Numbered from the stretch's first letter, positions 9,498 through 20,714 are shown. The stretch: 64,000 bases of DNA from Alkalimonas collagenimarina (GCF_030717845.1 NZ_JAUZVZ010000008.1:62001-126000); one strand, 5' to 3'. Numbers and translations: made by a program. Notes: generated by a model not told the origin, from the letters alone.

Positions 9498-10139
9498 ATG
9501 AAACTATCTTTAGTTGTTAGTACGATCACTTTGTTGGCCGGTTTGGCGTTTTCGGCGCATGCTACCTTGATTGGCACTATCAGCCATGATTATGGTATTG
9601 GTAAGCACTCACCGTTACATACAAATTACAATGGCTCTTGTGGCAGCTTGCATGCAGACCACTTTCAGGTCAATGTCACTGGTTGCAGTAGCGGTAGTTC
9701 GTTCCATGATGGTTTTGACTTCAGTCATCTTGCTTTTGAAGATATTACGTCGTTTGAGTTAACTCTGACTTACAACTTGCTTCCTAACACTGCGTTCTTT
9801 GGGATGATTAATAATAATCGCTGGTATGTTCGTCCAGCCGTGGATCAAATCAATGGCAGTTTGTCTGACATAACGGCGGCAAACCGTCGCTTAAACTCTG
9901 GTAATCAAACCATGACGTTTACTTTCAATAATTCACTGGATGTATTTGATAGCATTGTGGAGTCGGGCAGTTTTTACTTGTGGTTTTCGCGGAGTGGTGG
10001 TGAACGCTCATTTGACTTAAGCAGTGCAACCTTAGATGTATTTGGTACGCCAGCTCAAACCACCACACCAGTCCCTGCTCCTGCCACTTTGGCATTGCTA
10101 GGCCTTGGCTTGCTCGGGCTGCGTTTACGCCGCCGTTAA
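9498..10139 (+). CDS. PEP-CTERM sorting domain protein
   Basis: A 213-residue exported protein. It begins with a signal peptide (MKLSLVV... cleaved after about residue 22, SAHA). The middle is a Ser/Asn/Gly-rich beta-type region with a Cys pair (SCGSLHADHFQVNVTGC), and it ends with the PEP-CTERM tail: VPAPATLALLGLGLLGL and a terminal LRLRRR. Such tails are recognised by exosortase and its partner enzymes for sorting to the surface or exopolysaccharide matrix; no exosortase gene is in the window. ATG 9498 follows AGGT by 6 bases. Sigma-54 promoter upstream, shared bidirectional terminator downstream. Confidence 0.88.
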   Translation: MKLSLVVSTITLLAGLAFSAHATLIGTISHDYGIGKHSPLHTNYNGSCGSLHADHFQVNVTGCSSGSSFHDGFDFSHLAFEDITSFELTLTYNLLPNTAFFGMINNNRWYVRPAVDQINGSLSDITAANRRLNSGNQTMTFTFNNSLDVFDSIVESGSFYLWFSRSGGERSFDLSSATLDVFGTPAQTTTPVPAPATLALLGLGLLGLRLRRR

Positions 10140-10163
10140 TTCTTTTACGTCGCTCCAAATACC

Positions 10164-10191
10164 AAAAAGGCCTGCTGCAACAGGCCTTTTT
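10164..10191. terminator. Bidirectional Rho-independent terminator
   Basis: AAAAAGGCCTG and CAGGCCTTTTT form a perfect stem with A and T runs on both sides. It sits between the converging PEP-CTERM and amidohydrolase genes and can serve both strands. Confidence 0.85.
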
Positions 10192-10207
10192 ACGTTTCAG
10201 CAGCAGA

Positions 10208-11491
10208 TTATTTAACCCGCTGGCCACCTTTCACTACCACGGGAATTGACTCCAGCAGTCGAATGTCCTGCAGCGGGTTACCCTGTACCGCGATCAAATC
10301 AGCAAAAGCGCCAGGCTCGAGTACACCCACGTTTTGTTTGCCTTCATCGCTGTACCAATGCAATAAATCAGCTGCATGCACAGTTGCACTTTGTATCGCT
10401 TGCAATGAGGTCATGCCCCATTCCACCATGTAGGCTAGTTGACGGCCATTCTGGCCATGTGTATAAACACCAGCATCGGTACCAAAGGCCATATTGACAC
10501 CAGCGACAACGGCACGTCGAAAGTTTTCACGCTGCAACTGGCCGACATGACGTTCTTTTTCCAGCGACTCCGGTAAAATACCGGCAGCCTCGCCTTCGCC
10601 TAAGATGTAATCACTGACATAGATATCCATCACCAGATAGGTGCCTTTTTCTGCTGCCAGTGCCAGCACGTCATCGTTTAGGAAACTGGCATGCTCAATG
10701 GAGTCGACTCCGGCTTCAATCGCCCGCTTCATGCCATGCAGCCCATGGGCATGAGCTGCAACTCTGGCTCCGCGATCGTGAGCTTCAGCCACCAGCGATT
10801 GCATTTCTGCCAGACTAAACTGGCTGGCATTAACATCGGTATTGCGCGATAACACACCACCGGTTGCGGTAAACTTAATAACGTTGGCACCATACTTCAT
10901 ATTTTCACGCACACGGGCACGAACTTCGTCCGGGCTGTTGGCGACACCAAAGCTGTTGGCCTTATAGGTATGAGGCAGTAAGTTGTTGTCGCAGTGGCCA
11001 CCGGTAATACAGATGCTGTGCCCTGCCACTCGCATGCGGGGGCCGACAATATCGCCTTCATCAATGGCATCGCGCAAGTCGACATCAGCAAAGCCGCTGG
11101 CACCAACATTACGCACTGTGGTAAAGCCGGCATCCAGTGTCGCTTGAGCCGCAGTGACACCAAACAGAGCTTGCCGGGTTGGGGTGTCGTTGAGGCGACG
11201 ATAGCCATGTTTCTGCGGATTCGAAGTAAGATGCACATGCATATCGATTAAGCCGGGCAAGACGGTGTAACCGGTTAAATCGAGCACATCGGCTGGTCGC
11301 TCATTGTCTGCCAGCTCACTGATAGACGTAATACGCTGAATACGTTGTTGTTTGATCAAAATAGCCTGCTGGCTATGAAGTTCACCGGTACGAACATCCA
11401 ATAACTGGCCAGCCAAAATTAAGCGATCCGGCGCGGCGTAAAGACCACAACTTATCAATAGTGCGGTTAGGGCTAAAACGGGCGTTTTCAT
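10208..11491 (-). CDS. Secreted metal-dependent amidohydrolase
   Basis: A 427-residue amidohydrolase-superfamily enzyme with a signal peptide (MKTPVLALTALLISCGLYA-A). The superfamily metal site is visible: HxH in GLIDMHVHLTS (about residue 85), the carbamylated Lys in VIKFTATGG (about 205), His in RVAAHAHG (about 245), His in SIEHASFL (about 265) and Asp in AFGTDAGV (about 341). Relatives act as periplasmic Xaa-Pro or prolyl-dipeptidase-type enzymes, or as imidazolonepropionase-like hydrolases; the exact substrate is open. AGGA stands 7 bases before the ATG. It is a paralogue of the product encoded at 24172-25467. Confidence 0.88.
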   Translation of the reverse strand: MKTPVLALTALLISCGLYAAPDRLILAGQLLDVRTGELHSQQAILIKQQRIQRITSISELADNERPADVLDLTGYTVLPGLIDMHVHLTSNPQKHGYRRLNDTPTRQALFGVTAAQATLDAGFTTVRNVGASGFADVDLRDAIDEGDIVGPRMRVAGHSICITGGHCDNNLLPHTYKANSFGVANSPDEVRARVRENMKYGANVIKFTATGGVLSRNTDVNASQFSLAEMQSLVAEAHDRGARVAAHAHGLHGMKRAIEAGVDSIEHASFLNDDVLALAAEKGTYLVMDIYVSDYILGEGEAAGILPESLEKERHVGQLQRENFRRAVVAGVNMAFGTDAGVYTHGQNGRQLAYMVEWGMTSLQAIQSATVHAADLLHWYSDEGKQNVGVLEPGAFADLIAVQGNPLQDIRLLESIPVVVKGGQRVK

Positions 11492-11500
11492 TCGACTGTC

Positions 11501-11788
11501 CTACTGTTGATCAGACGAAGGCAGCTCGTCTTTAGTGGAGGGCGTGGTGCGTTCTGCCAGTAAAGCCTGAACTTGCGTTTCCAGCAGGTCGACTTTTTCC
11601 CGGGTGCGGGCCAGGACTTGTCGTTGCACATCAAATTCGTCGCGGCTAATTACATCCAATTGAGCCAGTTTTTGCTGTAGGATCAGTTTGATTTTCCCTT
11701 CAATATCATCGGCTGCCTGTCGCAGTTGGCTCGGAATTAGAGCGCCTATTTGTTTCGCCATGTCTTCAATTTTTTTTGGATCAATCAT
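11501..11788 (-). CDS. ubiK: Ubiquinone biosynthesis accessory factor UbiK
   Basis: UbiK (YqiC, formerly DUF526) helps the Ubi enzymes act together in aerobic ubiquinone synthesis. The 95-residue product has the family layout: N-terminal MIDPKKIEDMAKQIGALIP, an amphipathic helix with DDIEGKIKLILQQKL, then the VISRDEFDVQRQVLARTREK coiled coil (about residues 46-75) that forms trimers. AGGA is 7 bases before the ATG. Its stop is 9 bases before the downstream amidohydrolase start, so the two are probably cotranscribed. Divergent from rep. Confidence 0.93.
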   Translation of the reverse strand: MIDPKKIEDMAKQIGALIPSQLRQAADDIEGKIKLILQQKLAQLDVISRDEFDVQRQVLARTREKVDLLETQVQALLAERTTPSTKDELPSSDQQ

Positions 11789-11927
11789 AAGGGTGTCCTG
11801 TGCAGTGCTGGATATGAGTGTTTATTCAGTATAACAAAGCTTCGCTGCTCTTTTACGGCAATTTCCGGTAAAATAGCTCGCCTGATAGGACGATCCTCTT
11901 TATGGCGATGCTGTCGCTGGCGCTTAA

Positions 11928-13949
11928 ATGAAACTAAATCCACAACAAAATGATGCTGTGCATTACATTTCCGGACCTTGTCTGGTATTAGCTGGTGCCG
12001 GTAGTGGCAAAACGCGGGTTATTATTAATAAAATTGCTTATTTAATTCAGCAATGCGAATTGCCTGCCCGCCATATTGCCGCGGTGACCTTTACCAACAA
12101 AGCCGCCCGTGAAATGAAAGAGCGAATTGGTCATCAACTGCCAAAACCGGCTTGTCGCGGCTTGACCATTTCGACCTTTCACACACTCGGTTTAACTATT
12201 CTGAAAAAAGAGTATCGCGCGCTGGGTTACAAAGCCAGTTTTAGTTTATTTGATGATCAGGATTCAAAAGCGCTACTGAAAGAGCTGACCGAAGGGGATT
12301 ATGCCGGTGATAAGGATTTAATTCGCCAACTGCAAAGCCGTATTTCCAATTGGAAGAATGATCTGGTGCTACCCGAGTTGGCCATTCAGCAGGCCGTGCA
12401 CCCTGAAGAGCTGCTGCAAGCGCAGTTTTATTTGCGCTACAACCAACTATTGAAAGCCTACAATGCCTTTGATTTTGATGATCTGATCTTATTACCAACC
12501 TTATTATTGCAGCATCAACCAGAGGTGCGGCAGCGCTGGCAGCAAAAAATTCGTTACTTGCTGGTGGACGAGTATCAGGATACCAACACCAGTCAGTATC
12601 AGCTAGTGAAGCTGCTAGTGGGAGAGCGACAGCGCTTCACCGTGGTTGGAGACGACGATCAATCTATTTATTCGTGGAGGGGCGCTAAGCCGCAGAATCT
12701 GGCACTTTTGCAGCAAGACTTTCCGCAATTGAAAGTGATTAAACTGGAGCAAAACTACCGCTCCTCAGAGCGCATTCTGAAAGCCGCTAATATTCTGATT
12801 GCCAATAACCCCCATGTGTTCGAAAAGCAGTTATTTAGTGAAATTGGCTATGGCATGCCGCTCAAGGTGCTGCCGTGCAAACATGAAGAGGACGAAGCCG
12901 AAAAAGTAGTGGCAGAGATTATTTCTCACCGCTTTAGCAACCGCTCTCAATACAAAGATTATGCTTTGTTGTATCGCAGCAACCATCAGGCGCGAATTTT
13001 TGAAAAAGCGTTGATGAGCAATCGTATTCCCTATTGTATTTCTGGCGGAACTTCATTCTTTTCCCGTGCTGAAATTAAAGATGTGATGGCTTATTTGCGC
13101 TTACTGGTCAATCCGGATGATGACAATGCCCTGCTGCGCATTATCAATGTGCCGCGCCGTGAGATTGGTGCTGCCACACTGGAAAAGCTAGGTACCCTGG
13201 CTCATGAGCAACAACAGAGCATGTTTGCCAGTTGTTTTTCGCCAGAACTTGCCCAGCGTTTGCCTGCGAGGGGGTATCAGGCGGTGCAGCAGTTTGCCAA
13301 TTGGATTGTGCAACTGACGGAGCAAATCAAGCGGGAAGAGCCAAGTGAAGCCATCCGCGATTTGATCCGGCAAAGTCATTACGAAGCCTGGTTATTTGAA
13401 ACCAGTAACAGCCCCAAAGCCGCGGAAATGGCGATGAAAAATGTCAATGAGCTGTACCGCTGGATTGTCGAGATGCTGGCAGGTAAGGATGATGAAGCCC
13501 CGATGACTTTACCGGAAGTTGTGACTCGTCTGACCCTGCGCGACATGATGGAGCGACAAGAGCAGGATGAGCAGGCCGATCAGGTGCAATTGCTCACCTT
13601 GCATGCATCCAAAGGATTGGAGTTTCCTTACGTCTTTATGGTGGGTGTGGAAGAAGGTATTTTGCCCCATCAGGGTAGCATTGATGAAGATAACATCGAG
13701 GAAGAGCGGCGACTGGCTTACGTTGGCATCACGCGAGCGCAGCGAGAGTTGATCTTTACCTATGCCAAAGAGCGGCGTCAGTATGGCGAAGTGATCCGGC
13801 CAGAACCCAGCCGTTTTTTGTATGAACTACCGCAAGATGATTTGGAGTGGCAGCTGGTCGCGGCCCCTAAAACAGCAGAACAACGACAGGTGACGGGCAA
13901 AGCCAACATTGAACGACTACGACAACTGCTTAATAAAGAAAAAAGCTAA
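11928..13949 (+). CDS. rep: ATP-dependent DNA helicase Rep
   Basis: Rep is a 3'-5' superfamily 1A helicase that clears proteins ahead of replication forks. At 673 residues it equals the E. coli length. Motifs in order: [15 protein letters not shown] (Walker A, about 17-31), [25 protein letters not shown] (Walker B, about 210), [14 protein letters not shown] (about 240), [20 protein letters not shown] (about 560) and [13 protein letters not shown] (about 600). The ATG at 11928 has no strong Shine-Dalgarno. The stop overlaps the converging cyclase gene by 4 bases. Confidence 0.97.
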   Translation: MKLNPQQNDAVHYISGPCLVLAGAGSGKTRVIINKIAYLIQQCELPARHIAAVTFTNKAAREMKERIGHQLPKPACRGLTISTFHTLGLTILKKEYRALGYKASFSLFDDQDSKALLKELTEGDYAGDKDLIRQLQSRISNWKNDLVLPELAIQQAVHPEELLQAQFYLRYNQLLKAYNAFDFDDLILLPTLLLQHQPEVRQRWQQKIRYLLVDEYQDTNTSQYQLVKLLVGERQRFTVVGDDDQSIYSWRGAKPQNLALLQQDFPQLKVIKLEQNYRSSERILKAANILIANNPHVFEKQLFSEIGYGMPLKVLPCKHEEDEAEKVVAEIISHRFSNRSQYKDYALLYRSNHQARIFEKALMSNRIPYCISGGTSFFSRAEIKDVMAYLRLLVNPDDDNALLRIINVPRREIGAATLEKLGTLAHEQQQSMFASCFSPELAQRLPARGYQAVQQFANWIVQLTEQIKREEPSEAIRDLIRQSHYEAWLFETSNSPKAAEMAMKNVNELYRWIVEMLAGKDDEAPMTLPEVVTRLTLRDMMERQEQDEQADQVQLLTLHASKGLEFPYVFMVGVEEGILPHQGSIDEDNIEEERRLAYVGITRAQRELIFTYAKERRQYGEVIRPEPSRFLYELPQDDLEWQLVAAPKTAEQRQVTGKANIERLRQLLNKEKS

Positions 13950-15853
13950 CCGACCTGAGCTGCTTTATTTGATACCGCTGCAGGTTCAGCGTCAGACTTT
14001 GGGGATTTGGGGGCGGCTACCTCCATCATATCGGGATTAAAAATCACAAAACGGTTAGAGCCCAACGATTTAGCCTGATACATAGCCGCATCGGCATCGC
14101 GCAGCATCTCATCTGCAGATTGGTAGCCATGATGATAGAGAGCTATACCTATACTTGCACCTGACAATACTTGCTGCTGTTCGATATCGACGGGTTGGCG
14201 AACCGACTCGAGAATACGATCTGCCACTTCTTCTACATCCAGTTGTTGGTGGATTTCGGTCAGCATCACGACAAACTCATCACCACCAAGTCGGGCAACC
14301 AGATCATGCTCTCGCACGGCTGCTTGCAGACGATGGCTGGTTTCAATCAGGTACGAATCTCCAATGGCATGGCCCAGGTTATCGTTGATGGCTTTGAACC
14401 GATCTAAATCGATAAACAATAACGCCAACTTGCCATCCGATTGGCGCTTCCGTTGACGAAACTGTTGCTGCAGCAATTGCAGGAAGCGAGGACGATTTGC
14501 CAGACTGGTTAACGCATCATGATTGGCTTCATGAAACAGCTTTTCTTCGATTTTTTTCCGTTCTTCAACCTGTAAGCGGAGGAACAGGTTAGTCTGACGT
14601 AATTCCCGGGTTCGCTCAAAGACTTTTCGCTCCAGGTCTTCCTGATGTTTACGTTGTTGTTCGGTTGCCAACTTACGCTGAATGGCGACAGCGATGTGCT
14701 GAGAGACAAAGCGCAGAATATTGAGCTCTTGCTCGCTGTAATCGTATTGATAGTCATAGGCCTGAAGCGCAATGACTCCGATCACGTCGTCATCCAGTAA
14801 TAAAGGAGCACCCAGCCAACTGGTCGAATGGCGGGTACTCTGTAAAGCACTCACCATACCGCGAGTCACTTCTCCGGCTCTTGCCAATTGCAAAGCTGCC
14901 GCACCATCAATTAATTGTGCTTCTCCGGTGCGAATGATGTATTCGGTAAAGCCTTTACCCATAGGGCGCTTTGGCGCAGCTGGTGTGTATTGATCGCGAT
15001 AAAATGGGAAGCTCAGGCTATTGTTGCTGGCGTCCACTAACGCAATGTAGCAATTCTCGGCATACATCAATTCAGACAGTACCTGATGAACATCACGATA
15101 GAAGCTTTGCATATTACGGCTGCAGGCCGACAACTCACTGATACGATACAATGAGCCTTGCAGCTTTTCAGCGGCACTACGTTCTTTTATTTCTTTTTGC
15201 AGCTCAACATTGGTTTTTTGCAATTGTTGAGTGCGTTCACGAACAGTTTGTTCGAGGATCTCTCTGCTACGGACTCGATCAAAAGCGGTCACCGTATGGT
15301 GACCGATATGGCTAAAAATATCGAGATCGTGTTCGGTATAATGCTTGTCAGCATCATAGCTTTGGATGGCCATCACACCGATGGTTTGTTTGCCCCGACT
15401 AAGTGGAATTCCCATCCAATGGGTTGGCATGGAACCCTGAGCTTTAATCTGACCTGAAGTCACCAATTGTTCAAATAAAGACTGATCACAAAGTAGAGGT
15501 TTGTGCTTTTGAAAGACATAGCCGGTCAGGCCAGAGGAAAAAGCTTCTGATGGTACTTGTGGGATAACTTGCTGGTCTTTTTCGTCAGAAAAATACTCCA
15601 GAGAAAACTCATGAGTTTCTGGGTTGACCAAGACGACATAAAAATTTTTGGCGTGCAACAGCTCAGCCACCATATGGTGAATGGCAGGATAAAACTCTTT
15701 CATATCAGCAATAGTACTGGCCAGCTCAGAAAGCTGGAGCAGAGCACCTTGGATAGCATACGCTTGACGATAACGTTCGGCCAATTGTTGCAACCGTTGC
15801 TGATTGGCTTCTGCACGCTGTAACGCGCGCTTTTTATTGGTTAAATCCTTCAA
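13946..15853 (-). CDS. Tandem-GAF diguanylate cyclase
   Basis: A 635-residue cytoplasmic cyclase that should make cyclic-di-GMP. Two GAF sensor domains (about 25-190 and 235-400), each starting with a [13 protein letters not shown]-type helix, are followed by a coiled coil (about 405-445) and a GGDEF domain with the active motif [11 protein letters not shown] (about 540). No EAL domain and no membrane segment. The start is TTG at 15853: an in-frame stop lies 9 bases upstream, the next ATG is far inside the first GAF domain, and AAGAG lies 7 bases before. The GAF ligand is unknown. Confidence 0.9.
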   Translation of the reverse strand: MKDLTNKKRALQRAEANQQRLQQLAERYRQAYAIQGALLQLSELASTIADMKEFYPAIHHMVAELLHAKNFYVVLVNPETHEFSLEYFSDEKDQQVIPQVPSEAFSSGLTGYVFQKHKPLLCDQSLFEQLVTSGQIKAQGSMPTHWMGIPLSRGKQTIGVMAIQSYDADKHYTEHDLDIFSHIGHHTVTAFDRVRSREILEQTVRERTQQLQKTNVELQKEIKERSAAEKLQGSLYRISELSACSRNMQSFYRDVHQVLSELMYAENCYIALVDASNNSLSFPFYRDQYTPAAPKRPMGKGFTEYIIRTGEAQLIDGAAALQLARAGEVTRGMVSALQSTRHSTSWLGAPLLLDDDVIGVIALQAYDYQYDYSEQELNILRFVSQHIAVAIQRKLATEQQRKHQEDLERKVFERTRELRQTNLFLRLQVEERKKIEEKLFHEANHDALTSLANRPRFLQLLQQQFRQRKRQSDGKLALLFIDLDRFKAINDNLGHAIGDSYLIETSHRLQAAVREHDLVARLGGDEFVVMLTEIHQQLDVEEVADRILESVRQPVDIEQQQVLSGASIGIALYHHGYQSADEMLRDADAAMYQAKSLGSNRFVIFNPDMMEVAAPKSPKSDAEPAAVSNKAAQVG

Positions 15854-16074
15854 CTCAGTCTCTTATCATAATGATCGGTTCAATGCACGGAACTGACCCA
15901 TTATGCACAAACTTTACGCAGAGTGAAATCGTCATCTGAATGAAAGCGAAGCTTTATTATACTAGTTTAGTATATATGGTGAGTATTTTGTTGAGAAACG
16001 TTATATGTGGGGGAGGCAAGCCTGCCGTGGCCGCCTGGCCACGACAGAACAATGCGTCAGGGCACGGCCCGGGT

Positions 16075-16470
16075 TCAGACACCTTCAATCATAAAGCGAA
16101 TCGCTTCAGCGATTTCATCTTCAGAACAATTCATGCAAGTCCCCATCGCTGGCATGTTGTTGAATCCTTCAATTGACTTTTGCAGCATTACGTCAAAGCC
16201 TTGCGCAATCCGTGGCTCCCAGCTGGATTCGCCAGGTTTTGGGGCATCTAAAGCGCCTGTACCATGACAAGCAAAGCAAGCTGTTTGGTACACTTGCTCA
16301 CCACTGCGGGGACCAGTATCTGCTGTGGCTTGTGCTGGCGCATCGCCTGATAGATACACCTGACCTACCGGAGCGATACGCTTACGGACATCATCTTCAG
16401 TCGAGCTGCTAGCCAGACCTGTGAACAGCAAAGCGCATGCAGCCGCTGCTGCAAGGTGGATTCTTTTCAT
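16075..16470 (-). CDS. Cytochrome c5-type monoheme cytochrome
   Basis: A 131-residue periplasmic electron carrier. A signal peptide (MKRIHLAAAAACALLFTGLASS) precedes a class I cytochrome domain with heme site CFACH (about residue 66) and axial Met in NNMPAMGTC (about 107). The extra Cys pair CMNC near the C terminus is typical of the c5 family. ATG 16470 is preceded by AGGA at 9 bases; the frame extends 14 codons further but without signal-peptide logic. The elbB stop is 41 bases upstream of this start. The 220 bases downstream hold a GC-rich inverted repeat (16026-16043) without a T run. Confidence 0.88.
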   Translation of the reverse strand: MKRIHLAAAAACALLFTGLASSSTEDDVRKRIAPVGQVYLSGDAPAQATADTGPRSGEQVYQTACFACHGTGALDAPKPGESSWEPRIAQGFDVMLQKSIEGFNNMPAMGTCMNCSEDEIAEAIRFMIEGV

Positions 16471-16511
16471 CGTTGTTGGTCCTGTGTTTAATTTGTACAA
16501 ATCTTGCGCCA

Positions 16512-17216
16512 TTATAACGATCCAGATGGGCTTGGGGAAGCCCCATGATGTGAAGCTGTCTTTGCTTCAGCCAGCTCAAGCACCGCATGCACCAGCTTTT
16601 CAATACCGCTACTGGCTTCGAGTACCGACTGTGCCAGCATATAGGCTGGGGTGCTGACTACCTTAGCTGCATGATCAACCACGATATCTTGCACCCGGCA
16701 ATTGATATGTTGTCCACCCATGGTGGTAATGTGGTCTGCAGTATCTTGATCCATACCGATGGTCAGGCTTACGCGACTATCGAATAACCGGGGGATCATG
16801 GCCGGGGCAATACAGATAAAGCCCAGTGGCTTTTTCGCGGCAATAAAACGGGATAGGTGCTGTTTTAATTCTGGTAACACCTCCGCCTTGGCACCAGCAA
16901 AGGCAAAGTCAGACAAGTTTTTTGCGGCACCAAAACCACCGGGCAGGATCACAGCATCAAAGTCATCGACCTGCAAAGCAGAAAGCGGTTTGATCTGACC
17001 ACGAGCAATACGAGCAGCTTCAATTAGCACATTGCGTTGCTCGTTGCTTGCTTCGCCTGTGACATGATTAATCACATGGTGTTGCATGGTATCGGGTGCA
17101 AAACACTGGTAGGTCGCGTGCTGTTGTTCCAGATGCAATAAAGTGAGCACCGATTCGTGGATCTCAGCCCCATCATAGACACCGCAACCACTCAAAATTA
17201 CTGCTACATGCTTCAT
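16512..17216 (-). CDS. elbB: ElbB, DJ-1/PfpI-family glyoxalase-like protein
   Basis: ElbB (YhbL) belongs to the DJ-1/PfpI superfamily; the E. coli protein has weak glyoxalase activity and was linked to isoprenoid production. The 234-residue product begins MKHVAVILSGCGVYDGAEIHE, has the DAVILPGGFGAAKNLSDFA block (about 85-105) and the nucleophile region GFICIAPAMIPRLF (about 140) where Cys stands in the elbow. ATG 17216 has a perfect GGAGG 5 bases upstream, better than the ATG four codons earlier. It probably starts a transcript running into the cytochrome c5 gene. Confidence 0.92.
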   Translation of the reverse strand: MKHVAVILSGCGVYDGAEIHESVLTLLHLEQQHATYQCFAPDTMQHHVINHVTGEASNEQRNVLIEAARIARGQIKPLSALQVDDFDAVILPGGFGAAKNLSDFAFAGAKAEVLPELKQHLSRFIAAKKPLGFICIAPAMIPRLFDSRVSLTIGMDQDTADHITTMGGQHINCRVQDIVVDHAAKVVSTPAYMLAQSVLEASSGIEKLVHAVLELAEAKTASHHGASPSPSGSL

Positions 17217-17408
17217 GATAACCTCCAAAAATAACCGCCAGCAGGCATCTATACTGGCTTATACCAATCGATTCTTAAACTGGTTTTTTTAAACGAAAAT
17301 TTTTTATAGTTTTGCTCTGTTTTATCCAGCATAGTGTGATAGTCTACACAACCGCTGACTAAGTGTCCGCAGGTTTTTCTGGCAAGCATTATGCTTCCAA
17401 CAAAAAGT

Positions 17409-17417
17409 TTTTCCACA
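17409..17417 (+). promoter_or_regulatory. DnaA-box-like nonamer
   Basis: TTTTCCACA fits the relaxed DnaA consensus TTWTNCACA. It lies in the 477-base gap between elbB and polA, 144 bases from a second, perfect box at 17553. That gap otherwise shows AT-rich sequence and the polA promoter; no RNA gene was recognised in it. Confidence 0.4.
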
Positions 17418-17552
17418 TGATGGAATATAAAAAAAATAATAAGGGTTCCAGTAGTTTTCCCTTTTAAATAACTTCAATTTCAATTACTTACTCAACATCC
17501 GCAAGGATTATGTTGGGCATTTATTGTGCTTCAAAAAATCTTTTGCACATAG

Positions 17553-17561
17553 TTATCCACA
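17553..17561 (+). promoter_or_regulatory. Perfect DnaA box upstream of polA
   Basis: TTATCCACA is the strongest DnaA box sequence. It stands about 48 bases upstream of the predicted polA -35 element, where DnaA could affect polA transcription. Confidence 0.5.
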
Positions 17562-17600
17562 GCTTGTGATGATCTACCCTTCTTTGGGGCAGACCTGATT

Positions 17601-17630
17601 TTGATACTCTAGGCCCATTTTCGATACTAT
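17601..17630 (+). promoter_or_regulatory. Predicted polA promoter
   Basis: TTGATA (17601-17606) and TACTAT (17625-17630) are spaced by 18 bases, a plausible sigma-70 promoter about 57 bases upstream of the polA ATG. Confidence 0.4.
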
Positions 17631-17693
17631 AGTATGATCGCGCAATCACCATAACCAAACACTGATTTTAACAGCACTTGATTAGGATGCATT

Positions 17694-20462
17694 ATGGCAA
17701 CTCACCCCGATACCCCATTAGTTTTGGTGGATGGTTCTTCGTACTTATTTCGCGCCTATCACTCACCACCTCATCTAACTAATTCCAAAGGTGAAGCGAC
17801 CGGTGCCATTTATGGTGTGGTCAACATGCTAAAAAGCTTGCTGCGGCAGTATAAGCCATCGGAAATGGCGGTGGTGTTTGATGCCAAAGGCCCTACATTT
17901 CGTAATGAGCTGTATGCGGAGTACAAAGCACACCGGCCTCCAATGCCTGATGACTTACGCCATCAGATTGAACCTTTGCACCAAATCATTCAGGCCATGG
18001 GCTTACCGCTGCTTTGTGTCTCCGGCGTTGAGGCGGATGATGTGATTGGTACTTTGGCAAGAGCTGCCAGTGCAGCGGGCCGTCACACCGTGATTTCTAC
18101 CGGCGATAAAGATATGGCTCAGCTGGTGGATGAGCACGTTACCTTGATTAATACCATGACCAATACGGTATTGGATCCCGTAGGTGTAGAGGCCAAATTT
18201 GGCGTGCCACCAGAGCTGATCATTGATTACCTTGCTTTGGTGGGGGACAAATCAGATAACATTCCCGGTTTGCCCGGTGTGGGTGAAAAAACCGCTACCG
18301 CCATGTTGCAAGGAGGGGGCAGTTTGCAGCAACTTTTTGCTGCACCAGAAAAGCTAGCCGAACTGAATTTCCGTGGTGCGAAAACTATGGCTGAAAAGCT
18401 GCTCGCCCATAAAGAGCAGGTGGAGCTGTCTTATCTGCTGGCCACCATCAAAGCCGATGTTGAATTACCCTATCAATTGAGCGACTTGCAAATACAGCCT
18501 GCGAATACTGCTGAGTTAGAGCAGTGTTATCGACAATGTGAATTTAATCGTTGGTTAAAAGAGTTACTGACGGCAGAGACCGCGACGGATAGCCTGCAAC
18601 CAGATGTGACTGAGCTGGAGCAGGCAGAGCCAACAGCAGTGACACTTGATACTTCAGGCTATCAAACGGTCCTCACTAAAGACGAGTTTCAGCAGCTGCT
18701 GGAGGCGATTGAAGGTAGCGAATTAACCGCTTTGGATACCGAAACGACCAGTCTGGACTACATGGAGGCCAACCTGGTCGGTTTGTCTTTTGCCACGGCA
18801 CCAGGCAAAGCCTGGTACCTGCCTGTGGCTCATGATTACTTAGATGCTCCAGAGCAACTGGACCGCGATTGGGTGTTAGCTCAGTTAAAGGCTTGGCTGG
18901 AAAACCCGGCAAAAGCCAAAGTCGGGCAGAATTTAAAGTATGACCAAAGTGTATTGGCCCGATATGCCATTGAACTGCAAGGGATCTGTTTTGATACTAT
19001 GTTGGAGTCTTATGTGTTCAATAGTGTGGGTTCACGGCATGATATGGATAATCTGGCATTAAAATACTTGGGTCATAACACCATTAGCTTTACCGATATT
19101 GCTGGTAAAGGAGTGAAGCAACTGACGTTTAACCAAATTGAGATGGAACAGGCGAGCCGTTACGCTGCTGAGGATGCAGACGTGACATTACGTTTGCACC
19201 AAACTTTGTGGCCACAGCTTCAACAGAGCGAAGCGCTGGTTGCCGTATTGCAAGAGATTGAAATGCCGCTGGTACCCATTTTATCGGCGATGGAACGTTA
19301 CGGTGTCTTGATCGATGCAAAGCAGTTACGTGATCAAAGTGCTGTACTCGCAACGCGACTGGCTGAACTGGAGTTGTTGGCGTATGAGCTAGCCGGGCAG
19401 GAGTTTAATCTGGCTTCTCCCAAGCAATTGCAGGAGATCTTGTTTGAAAAACAACAGTTGCCTGTGATAAAGAAAACGCCCAAAGGCACACCCTCTACTG
19501 CTGAAGATGTGTTGCAAGAATTGGCGCATCAATACGAATTACCGCGTGTGCTGATTGAGCACCGTGGGCTCAGCAAGCTGAAGTCGACTTATACTGATAA
19601 ACTGCCAAAAATGATCAAAGCCGCAACAGGCCGGGTGCATACCTCTTATCATCAAGCGGTTGCTGCAACTGGCCGGTTAAGCTCAACCGAGCCGAATTTG
19701 CAGAACATCCCTATTCGCAGTGAGGCGGGTCGACGTATTCGTCAGGCTTTCATCGCACCAGCTGGTAAAAAGATAGTGGCGATTGACTACTCACAAATTG
19801 AGTTGCGAATCATGGCTCACTTGTCGGGGGATCAAGCGTTGCTTGATGCTTTTGCTGCAGGCTTAGATATTCATAAAGCAACTGCGGCAGAAGTGTTTGG
19901 TGTGCCTTTATCTGAGGTAAGCGGAGAACAACGGCGCCGGGCGAAAGCAGTTAATTTTGGCTTGATTTATGGCATGTCTGCTTTTGGTCTGGCCAAGCAA
20001 CTGGATATTGGCCGGCAAGAAGCTCAGCAGTATGTTGATCGTTATTTTGAACGCTTCCCAGGTGTACTGAACTACATGGAGCGGACACGGCAGCAAGCGC
20101 ATGAGCAGGGATATGTGACGACGATCTATGGCCGTCGCTTGTATTTACCAGAGATCAATGCCCGCAATGCGGCACGTAAAAAAGCAGCGGAGCGCGCGGC
20201 AATCAATGCGCCAATGCAGGGGACTGCGGCAGATATTATTAAACGTGCCATGATCAAAGTGGCGGCCTATCTCAAAGAACACCCTGAATTGAAAGCTGTG
20301 ATGATGATGCAGGTGCACGATGAATTGGTTTTTGAAGTGAGCAGTGAACAAGCCGAACAAGCGACCCGGGCTCTAACTGCGGTGATGTCGGAAGCCGCTG
20401 AACTGGATGTACCTCTGGTGGCTGAAGCAGGCATTGGTGATAACTGGGATCAAGCGCATTAA
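17694..20462 (+). CDS. polA: DNA polymerase I
   Basis: PolA removes primers and fills gaps in replication and repair. The 922-residue product has all three activities: an N-terminal 5'-nuclease domain ([14 protein letters not shown] at about 10, [13 protein letters not shown] at about 113, [17 protein letters not shown] at about 188), an intact 3'-5' proofreading domain ([10 protein letters not shown] at about 347, with the catalytic Asp and Glu), and the polymerase domain ([15 protein letters not shown] at about 702, [16 protein letters not shown] at about 745, [11 protein letters not shown] at about 875). AGGA precedes the ATG by 7 bases. A terminator hairpin and spf follow, as in E. coli. 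Confidence 0.98.
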   Translation: MATHPDTPLVLVDGSSYLFRAYHSPPHLTNSKGEATGAIYGVVNMLKSLLRQYKPSEMAVVFDAKGPTFRNELYAEYKAHRPPMPDDLRHQIEPLHQIIQAMGLPLLCVSGVEADDVIGTLARAASAAGRHTVISTGDKDMAQLVDEHVTLINTMTNTVLDPVGVEAKFGVPPELIIDYLALVGDKSDNIPGLPGVGEKTATAMLQGGGSLQQLFAAPEKLAELNFRGAKTMAEKLLAHKEQVELSYLLATIKADVELPYQLSDLQIQPANTAELEQCYRQCEFNRWLKELLTAETATDSLQPDVTELEQAEPTAVTLDTSGYQTVLTKDEFQQLLEAIEGSELTALDTETTSLDYMEANLVGLSFATAPGKAWYLPVAHDYLDAPEQLDRDWVLAQLKAWLENPAKAKVGQNLKYDQSVLARYAIELQGICFDTMLESYVFNSVGSRHDMDNLALKYLGHNTISFTDIAGKGVKQLTFNQIEMEQASRYAAEDADVTLRLHQTLWPQLQQSEALVAVLQEIEMPLVPILSAMERYGVLIDAKQLRDQSAVLATRLAELELLAYELAGQEFNLASPKQLQEILFEKQQLPVIKKTPKGTPSTAEDVLQELAHQYELPRVLIEHRGLSKLKSTYTDKLPKMIKAATGRVHTSYHQAVAATGRLSSTEPNLQNIPIRSEAGRRIRQAFIAPAGKKIVAIDYSQIELRIMAHLSGDQALLDAFAAGLDIHKATAAEVFGVPLSEVSGEQRRRAKAVNFGLIYGMSAFGLAKQLDIGRQEAQQYVDRYFERFPGVLNYMERTRQQAHEQGYVTTIYGRRLYLPEINARNAARKKAAERAAINAPMQGTAADIIKRAMIKVAAYLKEHPELKAVMMMQVHDELVFEVSSEQAEQATRALTAVMSEAAELDVPLVAEAGIGDNWDQAH

Positions 20463-20537
20463 AAATGAACTTAATCGATAAGGTTGACTCAGAATAGTTA
20501 GTAACATGTTCTGCTCTCCCTTCATAAATACGATTCA

Positions 20538-20563
20538 CCCTGCCCTTTGGCAGGGTTTTTTTT
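20538..20563 (+). terminator. polA terminator
   Basis: CCCTGCC-CTTT-GGCAGGG is followed by eight T residues, a strong Rho-independent terminator 75 bases after the polA stop. Confidence 0.9.
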
Positions 20564-20679
20564 GCTTTTTACCCGCGTATCACTGCAGAAAGTCACTCTA
20601 TTTCCAAGTAATTTAATTACCATTTTTGTACTTTAAATCGGTGCTATTGTTATTTATGTTGTTTTTTTACCAAATTCGC

Positions 20680-20707
20680 TTGATTTTTCAGCTGCTGAAG
20701 TTAGAAT
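20680..20707 (+). promoter_or_regulatory. spf (Spot 42) promoter
   Basis: TTGATT (20680-20685) and TAGAAT (20702-20707) are 16 bases apart and the conserved Spot 42 5' end begins 8 bases after the -10. I did not see a clear CRP site (TGTGA-N6-TCACA) upstream, although CRP represses spf in E. coli. Confidence 0.7.
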
Positions 20708-20714
20708 TGCTTGT

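Noticed and set aside
16026-16043. GC-rich inverted repeat as terminator of the cytochrome c5 gene
   Set aside because: Perfect stem (CGTGGCC/GGCCACG) but no T run on either strand; not called as a terminator.
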